A stretch of DNA of 64,000 nt from Erginobacter sp964587835 (GTDB lineage Bacteria; Auribacterota; Erginobacteria; Erginobacterales; Erginobacteraceae). How positions within the stretch are numbered: the stretch's first letter is position 1; every line of letters starts with the position of its first letter. This document shows, piece after piece, positions 32,001-40,306 of the stretch. Made by a program: the position numbers and the translations under genes. The notes below the pieces were generated by a model. It worked only from the letters and a program-made list of their open reading frames with translations, ran no database searches and was not told the DNA's origin. Location of the stretch: positions 77,480 to 141,479 of the forward strand of contig CAZPMN010000003.1 in assembly GCA_964587835.1 (NCBI GenBank), written 5' to 3'.

Positions 32001-32360
32001 CCTCCGGGGAGAGGACTCGCCCAGGGTCAGTTCGGCCGGGGACACCGTCAGAATCTGCCTGATCCCCCGCTCCCGGCTCTTCCGGAAAGGCTCGTATATT
32101 CGGCCCTTCCCGATCCGGATAAAGGTCCGGAACCCCTGATGACCCACCACCTGGAGGGCCCGGTTGAAGGAGAGGAATTCCAGGATCTGGTTGTCCTTGT
32201 CCCCCACCCCCGCCGAGCAAAGGCACTGACCCCGGCTGACGTAGTAAGCCCAGAGGGGGATGCCGGTCTCCCCGGCGATCCCGGGGAGAAAGTTGGAAAA
32301 GGAAGGCTGCCAGTTGTAATCTTCGACGAGAAACAAACCTTCCGGGGTGGTCTGGTACAT
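29070..32360 (-). CDS. Large beta-glucan phosphorylase-like enzyme (GH94/149/161 type)
   Basis: The 1096-residue protein resembles cellobiose-phosphorylase-related enzymes (COG3459). Supporting blocks are FLVEDYNWQPSFSNFLPG at the N-terminus, GHYRSVNQNRRCDVRFF near 405, VDHWLYNLDLLDAFLSVFPD near 525, EADKPGWNDSMNGLPG near 645 with the expected acid/base Asp, and HGRGLQPRLSGVTGEMIHIW late in the chain. Length and the KPGWND/VNQNRR motifs favour GH149/GH161 beta-1,3-glucan phosphorylases over ordinary GH94, but the substrate is not proven. ATG 32360 has an ideal GGAGGT; an upstream ATG-like extension of 14 codons is not needed. Cytoplasmic, no signal peptide. Confidence 0.78.
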   Translation of the reverse strand: MYQTTPEGLFLVEDYNWQPSFSNFLPGIAGETGIPLWAYYVSRGQCLCSAGVGDKDNQILEFLSFNRALQVVGHQGFRTFIRIGKGRIYEPFRKSRERGIRQILTVSPAELTLGESSPRRGLVTGVDYYTLPGESFPALVRVLSLRNISQRTLEGEVVDGAARILPFGCDLEILKTTARHIEGMIGVFDCFGVPLFRLKQSPADVEQIEQIRRGNFYAAFASDRPDPRRTSYIVDPAVIFADSEIYDQPWRLARLAPGEVFQQSQARQNKTPCAFAAAPFRLKPGETFRIYSVIGQEDEEEIPGLIRRLGPRYLAAKRKENAELVRGIEDLCFTASGEPDFDNYCRQTFLDNVIRGGMPTVFNAAEGKSAFYLYSRQNGDLERDYHFFVLDPTYYSQGTGHYRSVNQNRRCDVRFFPETEDENIRLFLNLIQTDGYNPLEVNQVVYRVENRAGCRRWLKTIAGKEKSRRLGELLAGSFSPGEFAMAAEKLKIRGSNNPGRLLNKLLGFCVEEDSAGVHEGYWVDHWLYNLDLLDAFLSVFPDRAEELLVGNRRYYFYDNPDLVVPRSEKYVLTDEGVRRYGAVVRDGKKSAMIAARESSPLRMRARRGRGEVYYTCLLTKLLCLVANRLATLDPEGFGIEMEADKPGWNDSMNGLPGINGSSLCQTFELERALEFLLSCLAGLERPVRVYSELADFIASLTRLAARRGAGKIGPRRYWDLSNTLKEKYRAATAYGIGGGEKTLTRDELACFLESGLKVVRLIYRPENRRRVFNPAGIPYTYLVNRVTRFRRCRGSDGQILRNPDGLPLVEPLSFRQEPLPLFLEGPVHYLRVHPEGGETIYRAVRDSGLFDGKLKMYKVCESLEEAPFEIGRVKAWGPGWIENESIYTHMEFKYLLELLRAGLHREFFADLKTALPPFLSPEVYGRSPLENVSFIVSSAFPDPTLHGRGLQPRLSGVTGEMIHIWTLMTAGPRPFYLGGDARLAFRLDPALPEWLFTRSGRETGYLDRSGRRKKLRLPAGSFAFLLLGRILVVYHRGGQGPVSRQSGTGVVNYRLTYGNGRKVAVAGGEVRGSAARDIRKGRVVRIDAELADLARG

Positions 32361-32522
32361 CAGAGGACCTCCGTGAGCTCGATTTCCGGGAAGTTCCACC
32401 ATAACAGCGCCGGACCCGGCCGGTCAAGGACAAGGACCGGCCGGGCCCGGGCAAACTTTATCTTGCCTCCCGAACCGGGCCGGATTATCTTTTTCCGGAG
32501 CCAACCTCGCCCCGGAGACAGG

Positions 32523-34166
32523 ATGAAGATCGCCCTCGGACAGCTCAACCCCACGGTGGGGGATATCGCGGGAAACCTGGAGAAGCTGGAGAAGGTCCTG
32601 GCCAGGCTGGAAACCGGCGTCGAGCTGGCCGTCTTCCCGGAACTCTTCCTGACCGGTTACCCCCCCCGGGACCTGCTGGAGAAGGCCTGGTTCAACCGGC
32701 GGGTAGCCGAAGCCGTCGACCGGGTGGGCGAACTCTCCCGACGCCACCCCGGAACCGGGATTCTTCTCGGCGCCCCCCTCCCCTCCGGCCGGAAGATTGG
32801 CAAGGGTCTGCACAACTCCGCCCTCCTCTTCTGGCGGGGCGAGATCGTCCACCGGCAGGCCAAGACGCTCCTGCCCAGTTACGACGTCTTTGACGAGACC
32901 CGCTACTTCGACCCCGCCGGCGACCAGATCCCGGCCGATTTCCGGGGGGAGAAGCTCGGGATCTCGATCTGCGAGGACGCCTGGAACGACCCCGAGTTCT
33001 GGCCCCGACAGTACTATCGGGACAATCCCCTCCGGATCCTGGCGGATAAAGGATCAACCATCCTGATCAACATCGCCGCCTCCCCTTTCGCCGCCGGCAA
33101 GGATCGGTTGCGGTTCGACCTCCTGCGCGGCCAGGCCGACCGCTTCCGGCTTCCCCTGCTTTATGTCAACCAGGTCGGGGGAAACGACGAACTGATCTTT
33201 GACGGGGGGAGTTTCCTCCTCGACCGGAAAGGTCGCCCGACGGCGGTGTTACAATATTTCCAGGAGGAGGTCCGGGTGGTCGATACGGGGGCGGACGGGC
33301 AACCGGGACTCTTCGCCCCCCGGGAGAAGATCGAGACCATCCGCCGGGCCCTGGTTCTGGGGATTGCGGACTACGGCCGAAAATGCGGCTTCCCCTCGGC
33401 CCTGGTCGGCCTCTCCGGAGGGATCGACTCCGCGGTCACCGCCGCCCTGGCGGTCGAGGCCCTGGGTCGGGAAAACGTAACCGGGGTGACGATGCCCTCC
33501 CCCTTCACCGCCCAGAGATCAATCGACCTGGCTCGGGAACTGGCCGACAACCTGGGGATCGCCCTCCACAACATCCCGATCACCTCCATCTATGAAAGCT
33601 ACCTGGCGGCCCTGGGGGAGGTCCTGCCCCGAGAAGAACAAGCGGCCGATCTGGCCCGGGAGAACATCCAGGCCCGGATCCGGGGCAACATCCTGATGAC
33701 CTTCTCCAACCGCTACGGCTCCCTGGTCCTCTCCACCGGGAACAAGAGCGAGATGGCCACCGGCTACTGCACCCTCTACGGGGATATGTCGGGGGGGCTG
33801 GCCGTCCTCTCCGACCTCCCCAAGACCGGGGTTTACGAACTGGCCGAATTGATCAACCGGAAGCGGGAGATCATCCCCGCCGAGACCATCTCCCGACCCC
33901 CCTCGGCGGAACTCAAGCCCGGCCAGACCGACCAGGACACCCTCCCCCCCTACCCCGTCCTCGACCGAATCCTGGCCTATTACATCGAGGACAACCTCTC
34001 CGGGGAGGATATCATCGCCCGGGGGCTGGATCCGGCGGCGGTGGACTGGACGATTAAGGCGGTCAACCACAACGAATACAAGCGGCGGCAGGCCCCGCCC
34101 GGTTTGAAGTTGACCACCAAGGCCTTCGGCAGCGGGCGGCGGATGCCGATCTGCGCCCGGTACTGA
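32523..34166 (+). CDS. nadE: Glutamine-dependent NAD+ synthetase
   Basis: Two-domain enzyme that converts nicotinate adenine dinucleotide to NAD+ using glutamine. Residues 1-260 are a nitrilase-fold glutaminase with Glu in VFPELFLTGYPP, Lys in RQAKTLLPSYDVFDE and the nucleophile Cys in LGISICEDAW. The C-terminal synthetase has the PP-loop LSGGIDSAVTAALAVEALG and STGNKSEMATGY, plus RPPSAELKPGQTDQD. 547 residues from ATG 32523 with GGAG upstream. A longer open frame to 32139 is antisense to the phosphorylase gene and is not coding. Confidence 0.94.
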   Translation: MKIALGQLNPTVGDIAGNLEKLEKVLARLETGVELAVFPELFLTGYPPRDLLEKAWFNRRVAEAVDRVGELSRRHPGTGILLGAPLPSGRKIGKGLHNSALLFWRGEIVHRQAKTLLPSYDVFDETRYFDPAGDQIPADFRGEKLGISICEDAWNDPEFWPRQYYRDNPLRILADKGSTILINIAASPFAAGKDRLRFDLLRGQADRFRLPLLYVNQVGGNDELIFDGGSFLLDRKGRPTAVLQYFQEEVRVVDTGADGQPGLFAPREKIETIRRALVLGIADYGRKCGFPSALVGLSGGIDSAVTAALAVEALGRENVTGVTMPSPFTAQRSIDLARELADNLGIALHNIPITSIYESYLAALGEVLPREEQAADLARENIQARIRGNILMTFSNRYGSLVLSTGNKSEMATGYCTLYGDMSGGLAVLSDLPKTGVYELAELINRKREIIPAETISRPPSAELKPGQTDQDTLPPYPVLDRILAYYIEDNLSGEDIIARGLDPAAVDWTIKAVNHNEYKRRQAPPGLKLTTKAFGSGRRMPICARY

Positions 34167-34234
34167 GCCGACCGGAGGGTTGAGGTCTCCTCTACCCTCG
34201 ATGAACGCCCGGGGACGGCGAAAGGGATGATTCT

Positions 34235-34732
34235 TCAGGGCAATTCGACGATATTGCTCAGCACTACCGGATCGGCGTAGGGGTTGTCGGAGGCTTCCAC
34301 CAGGTAGAGGGTCCAGCCGGAGGGAACGGCCAGAGAGAGGGTGAATTCCCCGGTCTGGGCGCTGAAAAGCCCCAAGTTGTTCTGATCGACCAGGATCCGG
34401 TTGTCGGTGGTCAGCCGGGTATGGACGGCGATCCGAACGTCCCCCCGGTAGGGTTGGAGCAGGCGGTAGGAGAAGGAGAGGTTATCCGGCTTCTCACCGC
34501 TGACGGCGATCAGATAAACGTCTCCCCCCTCCGGCTGAAAATCCAATTCCGGCAGGACCGAATTCCAGAAGCAGCTTACCGTCTGGCCGGATGCCGGAGA
34601 CTCCGGCACCGCCGCGGGGGTCGAGACGGGGGACAGGGCTGGCGGCGGGGAGACCACCTCTCCGACCGCCGGAAGACCCGGAAGCAACAAAAGCAGCAGA
34701 GCCAATCGCCACGTCGTTTTCAGCATATCCAT
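34235..34732 (-). CDS. Secreted protein of unknown function
   Basis: The 165-residue protein has a clear signal peptide (ALLLLLLPGLPAVG) followed by a Pro/Ser/Val-rich linker and a beta-sandwich-like domain (about 58-165) with alternating strands, for example GDVYLIAVSGEKPDNLSFSY and WTLYLVEASDNPYADPVVLS. No family is recognised. It follows the GDP-sugar reductase gene by 24 nt on the same strand and may belong to the same surface-polysaccharide unit. Two closely spaced ATGs (34732 and 34726) are possible. Confidence 0.65.
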   Translation of the reverse strand: MDMLKTTWRLALLLLLLPGLPAVGEVVSPPPALSPVSTPAAVPESPASGQTVSCFWNSVLPELDFQPEGGDVYLIAVSGEKPDNLSFSYRLLQPYRGDVRIAVHTRLTTDNRILVDQNNLGLFSAQTGEFTLSLAVPSGWTLYLVEASDNPYADPVVLSNIVELP

Positions 34733-34756
34733 ATCCTTCCCGCCCCCGGTGAATTC

Positions 34757-35737
34757 TCAGCCGCCGAGGTCATTCCGGTTAAACTTCACCCGCTTCCGCC
34801 AGTATTCAAGGATCGCCCTCAGCGTATCTTCGATTCCGTGTTCCGGCCGCCAGCCGGTAGCTTCCGAAAACCGGGTGTGATCCCCCTGAAAGATCGGAAC
34901 CTCGGTCTTCCGCATCCTCTCCTCGGCGACCCGAACCTCGATCTTCGACTTGCTGAGCGCCAGCAACCGGTCGAGAATTTCCCGGATCGGGTAGGCCTGC
35001 CCGGAACAGATATTGTAGATCCCCCCGGGTTCGCACCGGTCGACCGCCAGACAATAACCCCGGACCATATCCCGGACATCGGTGAAGTCCCGGGCCGGGG
35101 TGAGGTCACCGACCTCCAGGACCGGTGGCTGTACTCCCCGTTCGATCCGGGCGATCTGGAGGGCGAAAGAGGCGGTGACGAAACGGGGCCGCTGACCGGG
35201 ACCGATGTGGTTAAAGGGGCGAAGCACGACCGCGTCCAGTCCCCGGTTCCGGAAATAGTAGGCGGCGGTCTGCTCGGCGCAGAGCTTGGTCAGTCCGTAG
35301 ATCGAGGCGGGGCGGAGGGGGTGGTCCTCGGCGAGAGGCATCTCTTCCGGCCGGGCCTTGCCGTAAACCTCGGCCGAGCTGACCAGGATCAGCCGGACCC
35401 GTTTGGCGAGGTCGGCGGCGGCCTCGAAAACGTTCAGGCTGCCCTTGATATTGGTCTCAAAGGCCAGCTGGGGGTCGGACTGGGCCATTGGGATATGGGT
35501 GGTTCCGGCCAGGTGGAAGATCGCGTCCGGGCGGAATTTCTCAATCACCCTCCCCAGTTCCCTCACCGCCAGGATGTCGCATTCCTCCACCCTGACCCGG
35601 TTGAGGAGGAAGATGGGGTGGTCGAAGACAGCGCCGTGACGCTCGATCCCGATCACTTCCCACCCCGCCTCGACCAGGGACCAGGCCAGATGCCCCCCGG
35701 CAAAGCCGGCAATCCCGGTTATCAGCGCCTTGCGCAT
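34757..35737 (-). CDS. NAD-dependent epimerase/dehydratase, probable GDP-4-keto-6-deoxymannose reductase
   Basis: Short-chain dehydrogenase fold with ITGIAGFAGGHLAWSLVEAG (nucleotide-binding GxxGxxG), VSSAEVYG and the catalytic pair YGLTK. The neighbouring gmd gene makes GDP-4-keto-6-deoxymannose, so reduction to GDP-D-rhamnose (Rmd) is the likely reaction, though a fucose-type or other epimerase is possible. ATG 35737 is preferred over TTG 35743. 326 residues. Between gmd and this gene lies a 182-nt spacer filled with tandem repeats. Confidence 0.85.
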   Translation of the reverse strand: MRKALITGIAGFAGGHLAWSLVEAGWEVIGIERHGAVFDHPIFLLNRVRVEECDILAVRELGRVIEKFRPDAIFHLAGTTHIPMAQSDPQLAFETNIKGSLNVFEAAADLAKRVRLILVSSAEVYGKARPEEMPLAEDHPLRPASIYGLTKLCAEQTAAYYFRNRGLDAVVLRPFNHIGPGQRPRFVTASFALQIARIERGVQPPVLEVGDLTPARDFTDVRDMVRGYCLAVDRCEPGGIYNICSGQAYPIREILDRLLALSKSKIEVRVAEERMRKTEVPIFQGDHTRFSEATGWRPEHGIEDTLRAILEYWRKRVKFNRNDLGG

Positions 35738-35744
35738 TTTCAAA

Positions 35745-35925
35745 CCACTAATTACACTAATTAACTTGCATTATCCCCCCACCTCGCCCCCTTTGAAGTC
35801 CACTAATTACACGAATTATCACTAATTTTATTTAGAATCCCCCACCTCACCCCCTTTCAGTCCACAGATTACACTGATTACTCAGATCAGTTCCCCCTGC
35901 CCACTGCCTACTCCCCACTGCCCAA
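35745..35925. repeat. Tandem CTAATTACACTAATTA repeat units
   Basis: Three 19-mers start at 35745 (CCACTAATTACACTAATTA), 35800 and 35862, the last two preceded by a near-identical C-rich tract, giving units of 55-62 bp. A short CCCACTGCCTACTCC-type repeat (35893-35925) links this block to the gmd stop codon. Confidence 0.75.
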
Positions 35926-36912
35926 CTAAATCTTCCCCCACTTGATCTGCTTCTCGACCCGTTCGATATCGGCGTCGACCATCATCTCGATCAGACCCGA
36001 GAAATCGACCTCCGGCTTCCAGCCCAGCTGGCGACGGGCCTTGGAGCTGTCGCCCTGGAGGAGGTGGACTTCGGCCGGGCGGTAGAATTTCGGGTCGACC
36101 ACCACATATTTTTCCCAGTCGAGACCGGCCCGGGCGAAGGCGATCTCCACCATCCGCTGCACGGTGTTGGTCTCCCCGGTGGCGATGACGTAATCTTCCG
36201 GGGTCTCCTGCTGGAGCATCAACCACATCGCCCGGACGTAATCCCCGGCGAAACCCCAGTCCCGCTTGGCTTCCAGGTTCCCGAGCCGCAGCTCCTTATC
36301 GAGACCGGCCTTGATCATCGCCACGCTGTTGGTCACCTTTCGGGTCACGAACTCCAGCCCCCGCCGGGGCGATTCGTGGTTGAAGAGAATTCCGGAGACG
36401 GCGAAGAGATCGTAACTCTCCCGGTAGTTGATGGTGATCCAGTGTCCGTATACCTTGGCCACGCCATAGGGACTGCGGGGATAGAACGGGGTGGTCTCGC
36501 TCTGGGGAGTCTGCTGAACCTTTCCGAACATCTCGCTGGAGGAAGCCTGGTAGAACCGGATCTTGGGGTTGACCAGCCGGATCGCCTCCAGCATCTTGGT
36601 CACCCCGAGGCCGGTCACCTCTCCGGTCAGGACCGGCTGGTCCCAGGAGGCGGGAACGAACGACTGGGCCCCCAAGTTATAGACCTCGTCGGGGGCGGCC
36701 AGTTCCAGAGCGTGGATCAGGGAGTTCTGATCGATCAGGTCGCCGGAGATCAGCTCCAGCCCCTCCTGGAGGAGGTGTTCGAGACGGGCGGTGGTGATGG
36801 TACTGGAGCGGCGCTGGAGCCCGAAGACCCGGTAGCCCTTCTCCATCAGAAATTCGGCCAGATAGGACCCGTCCTGTCCGGTGATCCCGGTGATTAATGC
36901 CTGCTTGGTCAT
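35926..36912 (-). CDS. gmd: GDP-mannose 4,6-dehydratase
   Basis: Converts GDP-D-mannose to GDP-4-keto-6-deoxymannose, the branch point to GDP-rhamnose, GDP-fucose and related deoxysugars. The family N-terminus ALITGITGQDGSYLAEFL, GLQRRSSTITTARLEHL, SSSEMFGKVQQTPQSETTPF and YPRSPYGVAK (catalytic Tyr and Lys) are intact, as is FNHESPRRG. 328 residues. GAGGAGG lies 4 nt before the ATG. manA, divergent at 37054, feeds the mannose branch. Confidence 0.95.
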   Translation of the reverse strand: MTKQALITGITGQDGSYLAEFLMEKGYRVFGLQRRSSTITTARLEHLLQEGLELISGDLIDQNSLIHALELAAPDEVYNLGAQSFVPASWDQPVLTGEVTGLGVTKMLEAIRLVNPKIRFYQASSSEMFGKVQQTPQSETTPFYPRSPYGVAKVYGHWITINYRESYDLFAVSGILFNHESPRRGLEFVTRKVTNSVAMIKAGLDKELRLGNLEAKRDWGFAGDYVRAMWLMLQQETPEDYVIATGETNTVQRMVEIAFARAGLDWEKYVVVDPKFYRPAEVHLLQGDSSKARRQLGWKPEVDFSGLIEMMVDADIERVEKQIKWGKI

Positions 36913-36979
36913 CTTGCCTCCTCGGTGGATTGATCCGCTGGCGCCGCTTCCTTGGCAAAAACGTACGGCGGAAGAAATC

Positions 36980-37008
36980 TTGCGGTGGTACTCGGATGAA
37001 CTTAGAAT
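36980..37008 (+). promoter_or_regulatory. Predicted promoter of manA
   Basis: TTGCGG (36980-36985), 17-nt spacer, TAGAAT (37003-37008). Predicted start near 37015, leader about 40 nt. Confidence 0.5.
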
Positions 37009-37053
37009 GAGTTCCGTGGAATTTATTTCGGGCCAATACTACTTCAGGGTCCG

Positions 37054-38307
37054 ATGAATTCAAAGCGGAAAGATACTGTGAAGAAGCCATTCCGACAGAT
37101 CCTGCTTTTAGACAACCCGGTAATGGAATACGCCTGGGGTTCGTTTACCTTCATTCCCGAACTGCTGGGTCGCCCCTCCCCTTCCCCCAAACCCGCGGCC
37201 GAACTGTGGATGGGAGCCCATCCCCGGGCTCCTTCCCGGGTGATGATCGGCGACGAATTTGTTTCCCTCGACCGATTCGTCCGGGATAATCCTTTGGAGA
37301 TTCTCGGCCCCCCGACAGCGGATAAGTTCGGGGACCGGTTGCCCTTCCTTTTGAAGATCCTCGCCGTCGAACGGCCGCTCTCTATCCAGGCTCACCCCGA
37401 CCGGACCCGAGCCCGCCAGGGCTGGCAGCGAGAGAACGCGGCCGGGATCCCTCTGGACGGTCCCGAACGGAACTATCGCGACCCCGAGGCGAAACCGGAG
37501 CTTATCTCCGCCCTGACTTCCTTCGAAGCCTTCTGCGGTTTCCGCCCCCCGGACGAGATCGCCGCCACCCTGGCCGGGCTCGACCTGGACTCCATTCTGC
37601 CCGCGGCGCAACATTTCGCAGCGGAGCCGCACGGGGGGAACCTCCGTTCTCTCTTCCGGAACCTGCTCGCCCTCACCCCCCCGGAGAAAGACAGACTCCT
37701 GCACCTGACCGCCGAAGTGATCGACCATCCGGAGAAGACATTCCCGGTTCCCGCAGCGGCCAGAAACTGGTTCGCCCGGCTGCGGAATCTCTATCCCGGC
37801 GACATCGGGGCTTTCGTCTCGCTCCTGCTCAACTACGTCCGCCTGGAACCGGGGGAGGCTCTCTTCCTCGCACCCGGAGAGATACACGCCTACCTCGGTG
37901 GGGCCGGAGTGGAGATAATGGCCTCCTCCGACAACGTCCTCCGGGGAGGTTTGACCGTCAAGCATATCGACGGCCCCGAACTCTGCCGTGTCCTGAGCTG
38001 CTCCTGCGGGGCGGTTTCTCCCCTGCGGCCGGACGCCGGCGCCGGGGTCGAAACCGTCTATCCCTGTCCGGCCGAGGATTTCCGGCTCTCCCGCCTGTTT
38101 TCCGTATCCTCAGAACCTTTCCTGAGCCGCGGGCGGGGTGGGCCGGAGATTGTCTTCTGCTATCGGGGGCGGGCCCGGGCGGAGGGCGGCGCCGGGCCGA
38201 CCGTTGATCTCACCCCGGGCAGTTCGATCTTCATTCCCTTCGCGGTGGGAGAATATTCGCTCCAGGGGGAAGCCGTTCTTTACCGGGCTTCCCTTCCGGC
38301 CGGGTAA
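37054..38307 (+). CDS. manA: Class I mannose-6-phosphate isomerase
   Basis: Zinc enzyme interconverting fructose-6-P and mannose-6-P. Class I motifs: EYAWGSFTFIPELLG near the start, KILAVERPLSIQAHPDR with zinc ligands Gln and His, DPEAKPELISALTSFEAFCGF with the Glu ligand, and LAPGEIHAYLGGAGVEIMASSDNVLRGG. 417 residues. It supplies the precursor of GDP-mannose used by the divergent gmd, although no GDP-mannose pyrophosphorylase is in the window. Confidence 0.93.
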   Translation: MNSKRKDTVKKPFRQILLLDNPVMEYAWGSFTFIPELLGRPSPSPKPAAELWMGAHPRAPSRVMIGDEFVSLDRFVRDNPLEILGPPTADKFGDRLPFLLKILAVERPLSIQAHPDRTRARQGWQRENAAGIPLDGPERNYRDPEAKPELISALTSFEAFCGFRPPDEIAATLAGLDLDSILPAAQHFAAEPHGGNLRSLFRNLLALTPPEKDRLLHLTAEVIDHPEKTFPVPAAARNWFARLRNLYPGDIGAFVSLLLNYVRLEPGEALFLAPGEIHAYLGGAGVEIMASSDNVLRGGLTVKHIDGPELCRVLSCSCGAVSPLRPDAGAGVETVYPCPAEDFRLSRLFSVSSEPFLSRGRGGPEIVFCYRGRARAEGGAGPTVDLTPGSSIFIPFAVGEYSLQGEAVLYRASLPAG

Positions 38308-38345
38308 ACGGAAAAGAGGGGAAGCTCTTCCGGGGAAAATTCGTC

Positions 38346-38373
38346 TTGACTTCACCGAAGGGTCTGTTAACCT
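38346..38373 (+). promoter_or_regulatory. Possible extended -10 promoter of the HU gene
   Basis: TTGACT (38346-38351), 16-nt spacer ending TGT, TAACCT (38368-38373); TGn upstream of the -10 gives an extended -10 element. It lies about 105 nt before the HU ATG. Confidence 0.4.
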
Positions 38374-38479
38374 GCGCTTCCGGCAGCCTGATCGGGTTGC
38401 AAACAGTTTAATATATCTAATTCAGCGCGGGGCGCTGGATTAAACAATCTCAATCTTTCCATAACAAGGAGGAAAGAAA

Positions 38480-38758
38480 ATGGCCAAGTCAAAGAAAGAC
38501 ATCATCGCCCAGATCGCCAAGGACGCGGGCATTACCAAGAAGGCCGCCGAGGCGGCATACTCCTCACTGGTCGCCCAGGTTTACAAGGGCGCTAAATCCA
38601 AGGATGGGATCACCCTCCCCGGGCTGGGCAAGTTTGTCAAGACCCGCCGGAAAGCCCGGAGCGGCCGGAACCCGCAGACCGGCGCCAAGATCAAGATCCC
38701 GGCCAAGACCGTGGTCAAGTTCAAGGTCTCCAAGGCCGCCCAGGACGCCGTCGTATAA
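38480..38758 (+). CDS. HU/IHF-family DNA-binding protein
   Basis: Nucleoid protein of 92 residues with the HU dimer fold: MAKSKKDIIAQIAKDAGITKKAAEAAYSSL helices, LPGLGKFVKTRRKARSGRNP with the beta-arm tip RNPQTG, and IPAKTVVKFKVSKAAQDAV. A strong AAGGAGG 9 nt before ATG, a stand-alone promoter and a strong terminator mark a highly expressed single gene. Confidence 0.94.
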   Translation: MAKSKKDIIAQIAKDAGITKKAAEAAYSSLVAQVYKGAKSKDGITLPGLGKFVKTRRKARSGRNPQTGAKIKIPAKTVVKFKVSKAAQDAVV

Positions 38759-38773
38759 TCCCGGCGAACGGGG

Positions 38774-38809
38774 AAAAGGCCGCGGCAGCAATGCCGCGGC
38801 CTTTTTTTT
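38774..38809 (+). terminator. Rho-independent terminator of HU gene (bidirectional)
   Basis: AAAGGCCGCGGCA pairs with its complement over 13 bp around a GCAA loop and is followed by eight Ts. The opposite amylomaltase gene ends in the same T-tract (its TAA is 38808-38810), and the A-run on the left side could serve the minus strand. Confidence 0.93.
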
Positions 38810-40301
38810 ATCTCCCCGATTCGCCCGCCAGCCGCCGGAGACGGGCGGCCAGTTCCCGGGTCAGCGCACCGGAATCGAACCGCCACTCCCACTGACCGGT
38901 CGACCGGCCGGGGATGTTCATCCGCCCCTCGCTCCCCAACCCGAGAGGATCCTGGAAGGGGACGATTGCGGTGTCGGCCCGGGAGTGGAAGACGGCCGCC
39001 ACCATACCCCAGTTAATCTCCCGGGGATCGGTTCCGAGAAACGACAGGACGCGCTTCTTCATCTTCGGAGAGAGTGTGCGGTACCAACCCCGACAGGTAT
39101 CGTTGTCGTGCAGTCCGGTATAGTAGGCGCAGTTTTCGGGGATCCGAGCCGGATGATGGTAATTTCTCGATCCGCCTTCCAGGCCGAACTGCAGTTCCCG
39201 AACCCCGGGGATCTCGAATTTTTTCATCAGCCGGTCCACCGGCTGCTCGATCTCCGCTTCCAGGGCTTCGGCGATGATCGGCAGCGGCTGGCCGCCCTTT
39301 CCCTCCAGGGAACGGAAGAGGGCGGCCCCCGGGCCGCGGACCCAGCTCCCGTTCCGGGAGGAGGGACGGCGGGGGGGGATATGCCAGCAGGCGTAAAAGC
39401 CGGAGAAATGATCCACCCGGACGATATCGACCAGCCCCAGCACCCGCTGAAAACGGCGGCGCCACCAGCCGTAGCCGTCCCGGCGCATCTGCGCCCAGTC
39501 GTAGAGCGGGTTCCCCCAGACCTGGCCCACCCGGCCGCCCCGGGGAGGGGGGACTCCGGAGAGAGCTGAACGCCGGCCGTTTCCGTCAGCCAGGAAGAGG
39601 CCGCGACCGGCCCAGAGATCGGCGCTGTCCAGGTTGACGAAGAAGGGGAGGTCGCCGATCAGCATTACCCCCCGCCGGTTAACCCGGCGCCGAAAACGTT
39701 CCCACTGCCGGAAGAAAAGGTACTGCCCGAACTCGACCTCGGCGATCCGCTCCGCCAGTTTCTCCCGGGCGGCTTCCAGGGCCTTCTCCTCCCGGCGGCG
39801 GAGGGGAGCCGGCCATCGATACCAGGGCCGATAGCCGAGTTCCTCCCGCAGGGCGACGAAAAGGGCGTAGTCTTTAAGCCAGTGGTCGTTCTCCCGGCAA
39901 AATCGGTCCAGCCGGCGGCGGTCCCGGGGCGTGGATTCGGCTCCATACCGCCGGAAGGCTTCGTGGAGCAGGCGCGACTTGAAGCGGATGACCCGGGAGA
40001 AATCCACCCGTCCGGAGGGGAAGGACGGGCGTTTCTTCAGCTCACCTTGCTCCAGCAGGCCCTCACCGGCCAGATCCTCCAGGCTGATCAGAAGCCGGTT
40101 GCCGGCGAAGGCCGAGCAACTGGAATAAGGGCAGTTCCCCGCCCCGATCGGATTCAGGGGGAGGATCTGCCAGAGCTTGAGGCCCGCCCCGGCCAGAAAA
40201 TCAGCGAACCGCAGAGATTCCGGGCCGAGATCGCCGATCCCGAACGGTCCGGGGAGCGAGGTCAGGTGGAGGAGAATTCCGGCCCGGCGGGGAAAGCGCA
40301 T
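38808..40301 (-). CDS. malQ: 4-alpha-glucanotransferase (amylomaltase), copy 1
   Basis: GH77 enzyme that transfers maltodextrin segments. The N-terminus RRAGILLHLTSLPGPFGIGDLG, NPIGAGNCPYSS, the nucleophile block DIVRVDHFSGFYACWHIPP, IIAEALEAE (acid/base Glu) and GLHDNDTCRGWY (stabilising Asp) are intact. 497 residues. GGGAGGT precedes ATG. It starts 5 nt downstream of a second amylomaltase gene of the same length and layout. Confidence 0.92.
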   Translation of the reverse strand: MRFPRRAGILLHLTSLPGPFGIGDLGPESLRFADFLAGAGLKLWQILPLNPIGAGNCPYSSCSAFAGNRLLISLEDLAGEGLLEQGELKKRPSFPSGRVDFSRVIRFKSRLLHEAFRRYGAESTPRDRRRLDRFCRENDHWLKDYALFVALREELGYRPWYRWPAPLRRREEKALEAAREKLAERIAEVEFGQYLFFRQWERFRRRVNRRGVMLIGDLPFFVNLDSADLWAGRGLFLADGNGRRSALSGVPPPRGGRVGQVWGNPLYDWAQMRRDGYGWWRRRFQRVLGLVDIVRVDHFSGFYACWHIPPRRPSSRNGSWVRGPGAALFRSLEGKGGQPLPIIAEALEAEIEQPVDRLMKKFEIPGVRELQFGLEGGSRNYHHPARIPENCAYYTGLHDNDTCRGWYRTLSPKMKKRVLSFLGTDPREINWGMVAAVFHSRADTAIVPFQDPLGLGSEGRMNIPGRSTGQWEWRFDSGALTRELAARLRRLAGESGR

Positions 40302-40306
40302 CGTAT

